From NCBI GenBank assembly GCA_019414645.1, contig DXLP01000012.1, positions 1 to 60,892 of the forward strand: a stretch of 60,892 nucleotides of DNA. The letters run 5' to 3'. Below are positions 60,839-60,892 of this stretch, piece by piece. This DNA comes from Collinsella sp. GTDB lineage: Bacteria; Actinomycetota; Coriobacteriia; Coriobacteriales; Coriobacteriaceae. Position numbers and translations under genes: made by a program. Within the stretch, counting starts at the first letter, position 1, and the number at the start of each line of letters is the position of its first letter. A model generated the notes under the pieces. The model was not told the DNA's origin. It searched no databases and worked only from the letters and a program-made list of their open reading frames with translations.

Positions 60839-60892
60839 GGCCCGTTCGTCTAGCGGTTTAGGACGCCGCCCTCTCAAGGCGGAGATCACCAG
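60839..60892 (+). tRNA. tRNA-Glu (CUC), 5' part only
   Basis: The 5' acceptor strand GGCCCGT, a D-arm of the tRNA-Glu type (TCGTCTAGCGG) and the anticodon stem CCGCC/GGCGG around the loop CTCTCAA (anticodon CTC) are present. The T-arm and 3' end lie beyond the window. Confidence 0.92.

Noticed and set aside
1..60892. CRISPR array, prophage or insertion sequence
   Set aside because: No regularly spaced repeats, cas, integrase or transposase genes, or phage structural genes are seen on either strand.

Overview
The window looks like chromosomal DNA from a high-GC Gram-positive bacterium of the class Coriobacteriia; a Collinsella-like gut actinobacterium is my best guess. That placement is an inference from base composition, protein style and gene order. 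It has not been checked by any search. Nearly all genes lie on the + strand and are tightly packed, with many ATGA or TAATG overlaps. Gene order matches two classic Firmicutes/Actinobacteria housekeeping blocks. No prophage, IS element or CRISPR array is visible.

Layout. 1-15.1 kb: a partial tRNA-Asn, then asp23, fakA-like, recG, rsmD, coaD, a coiled-coil protein, DUF177, rpmF, plsX, acpP, rnc, smc, ftsY and ffh. This is the yloU-yloV-recG-plsX-acp-rnc-smc-ftsY-ffh block without fabD/fabG. 15.2-24.4 kb: a minus-strand metal-binding DUF134/NifX-like regulator with two operator-like palindromes, thyA-folA, an RNA methyltransferase, a MATE exporter gene broken by one amber codon, a cobalamin adenosyltransferase gene broken by an ochre at codon 5, ftsH, a DUF523 gene and a glycerol-dehydrogenase-like gene. 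24.5-37.8 kb: an ileS T-box leader and ileS, a hairpin-rich gap, lspA-rluD, a membrane glycosyltransferase, a prepilin peptidase, a dGTPase-like gene, rarA, a stress-sigma module (DUF948, degenerate RsbW-like protein, SigB/F-type factor, AI-2E-family membrane protein) and a small AT-rich membrane-protein gene.

37.9-51.1 kb: alaS, ruvX, mltG, a YqeG phosphatase, aroK, an AroB-like protein that appears to have lost its zinc ligands, pepP, efp, a second asp23, nusB, xseB, tlyA, nadK and recN. 51.2-59.1 kb: a sugar-uptake locus with a divergent RpiR regulator, a fructose-type PTS permease (IIB-IIC-IIA), HPr, Enzyme I and two paralogous PfkB-type kinases. Together these would take up and phosphorylate a sugar and then phosphorylate the product a second time. 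59.2-60.9 kb: a CCA-adding enzyme and a partial tRNA-Glu.

The least explained features are non-coding. Two 69-bp inverted-repeat elements lie 34 kb apart with the same arms and different centres. There is a 129-bp nested inverted repeat between the PTS permease and HPr genes, and a 104-bp nested inverted repeat after ileS. On the protein side, the most unusual are the AroB-like protein, the RsbW-like protein with no recognisable ATP-binding motifs and no RsbV partner, and two neighbouring genes interrupted by single nonsense codons.
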